Source: Entonaema liquescens
Taxonomy: Eukaryota; Ascomycota; Sordariomycetes; Xylariales; Xylariaceae
Assembly (NCBI GenBank): GCA_902805475.1
Contig: CADCSX010000007.1
Coordinates: 2,046,001-2,110,000, forward strand
Length of the DNA stretch: 64,000 nt
Reading direction: 5' to 3'
Shown here: one piece after another, positions 63,412 through 64,000 of the stretch
Numbering within the stretch: position 1 is the first letter of the stretch
Layout of the letters: each line of letters starts with the position of its first letter
Program-made: the position numbers and the translations under genes
The notes under the pieces: model-generated
Told to the model about the DNA's origin: nothing
The model's database searches: none
Seen by the model: only the letters and a program-made list of their open reading frames with translations

Positions 63412-64000
63412 GGCCGCGTGTTGGTGCCGTCACTTGGCTCCATAGGAGAGATTAATCAACCAACGCTACATGAGATCATAACAGTTCATTTTCGTATTAT
63501 ATAGTTACTTCGACTTGGTCGTTTAAACATATCTCAATGGGTCCCAGCGCGGTATGGGCGAAGGAGATAATGGCAGAGGAGAATCGTGAGGAGTAAAAGG
63601 GGGGGGGTATATCTGGTTTGAGTGGATATACGGAAAGCTTTAGGTCACCGGAGTCCAAGGTACTCCTTGAATTAGTCTTAATATATTAATCATACTGGTT
63701 CACACCAATATCTTGGGCCACTGGCTTATAATTAGACGCCTTGCTCCCAATCTCGCCCAGCTAGTAGTATCATCAGCGTATTGATTAAGGCTAGAATTAG
63801 AACATGGTAGCTGCTGAGAGCGAAGAGTTTCCTGACCTTGTGTGTTCGACACCAGGAAAGGATGCTCGGGTGTAATTGCTGTGGAAAATATGTGGATTCA
63901 TATAATGCTTGTGAGGTATTCTCTTGATATGAAACCCCTATTCCACAGACTCATATGGAGGCTGAACCAGTCTATATTATACATATTCCCCAGAGTTAGT
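63412..64000. other. Intergenic stretch to window end
   Basis: 3' side of the secreted-protein gene. It has a run of about nine G at 63600 and AT-rich DNA. No gene is visible. Confidence 0.55.

Overview
The window looks like nuclear DNA of a filamentous ascomycete (Pezizomycotina, most likely a Sordariomycete; I infer this and did not measure it). The reasons are short GT-AG introns (mostly 47-146 nt) with CTAAC/CTAAT-type branch sites, fungus-specific families (CnxABC fusion, Ypp1, Rix1, fatty-alcohol oxidase, GPI-anchored GH16, fungal elongase), and gene spacing of several kb on both strands. I see no operons, CRISPR arrays, rRNA, convincing tRNA or intact transposons.

Left part (1-13.5 kb): one gene, a 664-aa bZIP transcription factor on the minus strand (3098-5092), flanked by long gene-free DNA rich in simple repeats, including an 8-bp minisatellite at 645-757.

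Centre-left (13.5-32.2 kb): SMP-30/gluconolactonase with a 684-nt intron; a convergent N-terminal protein methyltransferase (NTM1 type, three exons); a small secreted Gly/His-rich protein; Ypp1 (PI4-kinase recruitment, TPR) divergent from Rix1 (60S ribosome assembly); a WW-domain protein; and a GPI-anchored GH16 glucanase-like enzyme.

Centre-right (33.4-48.3 kb): a seven-exon long-chain fatty-alcohol oxidase; a fatty-acid elongase with one apparent frameshift in a C run; an unrecognised 473-aa protein; and a FYVE zinc-finger protein whose stop codon is followed at once by a telomere-like, G-quadruplex-forming repeat.

Right part (51.6-64 kb): CnxABC (MoaA-MoaC fusion for molybdopterin synthesis) divergent from a WRAP73/WDR8 WD40 protein; a two-RRM RNA-binding protein; long gene-poor DNA; and a small secreted cysteine-containing protein interrupted by three apparent single-base shortfalls in C/G runs.

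Most genes are unrelated housekeeping genes that do not work as one pathway. Possible functional links are only loose: elongase and alcohol oxidase both act on long-chain lipids, and Ypp1 and the FYVE protein both belong to phosphoinositide biology. I found no clear new multi-gene system. The points that most merit a check are the CnxABC intron that removes a MoaA stop codon preceded by the Gly-Gly tail, the shared frameshift pattern, the Gly/His-rich secreted protein and the G-quadruplex at the FYVE stop. Exon boundaries were worked out by eye from frame, splice sites and family conservation; there is no transcript evidence.
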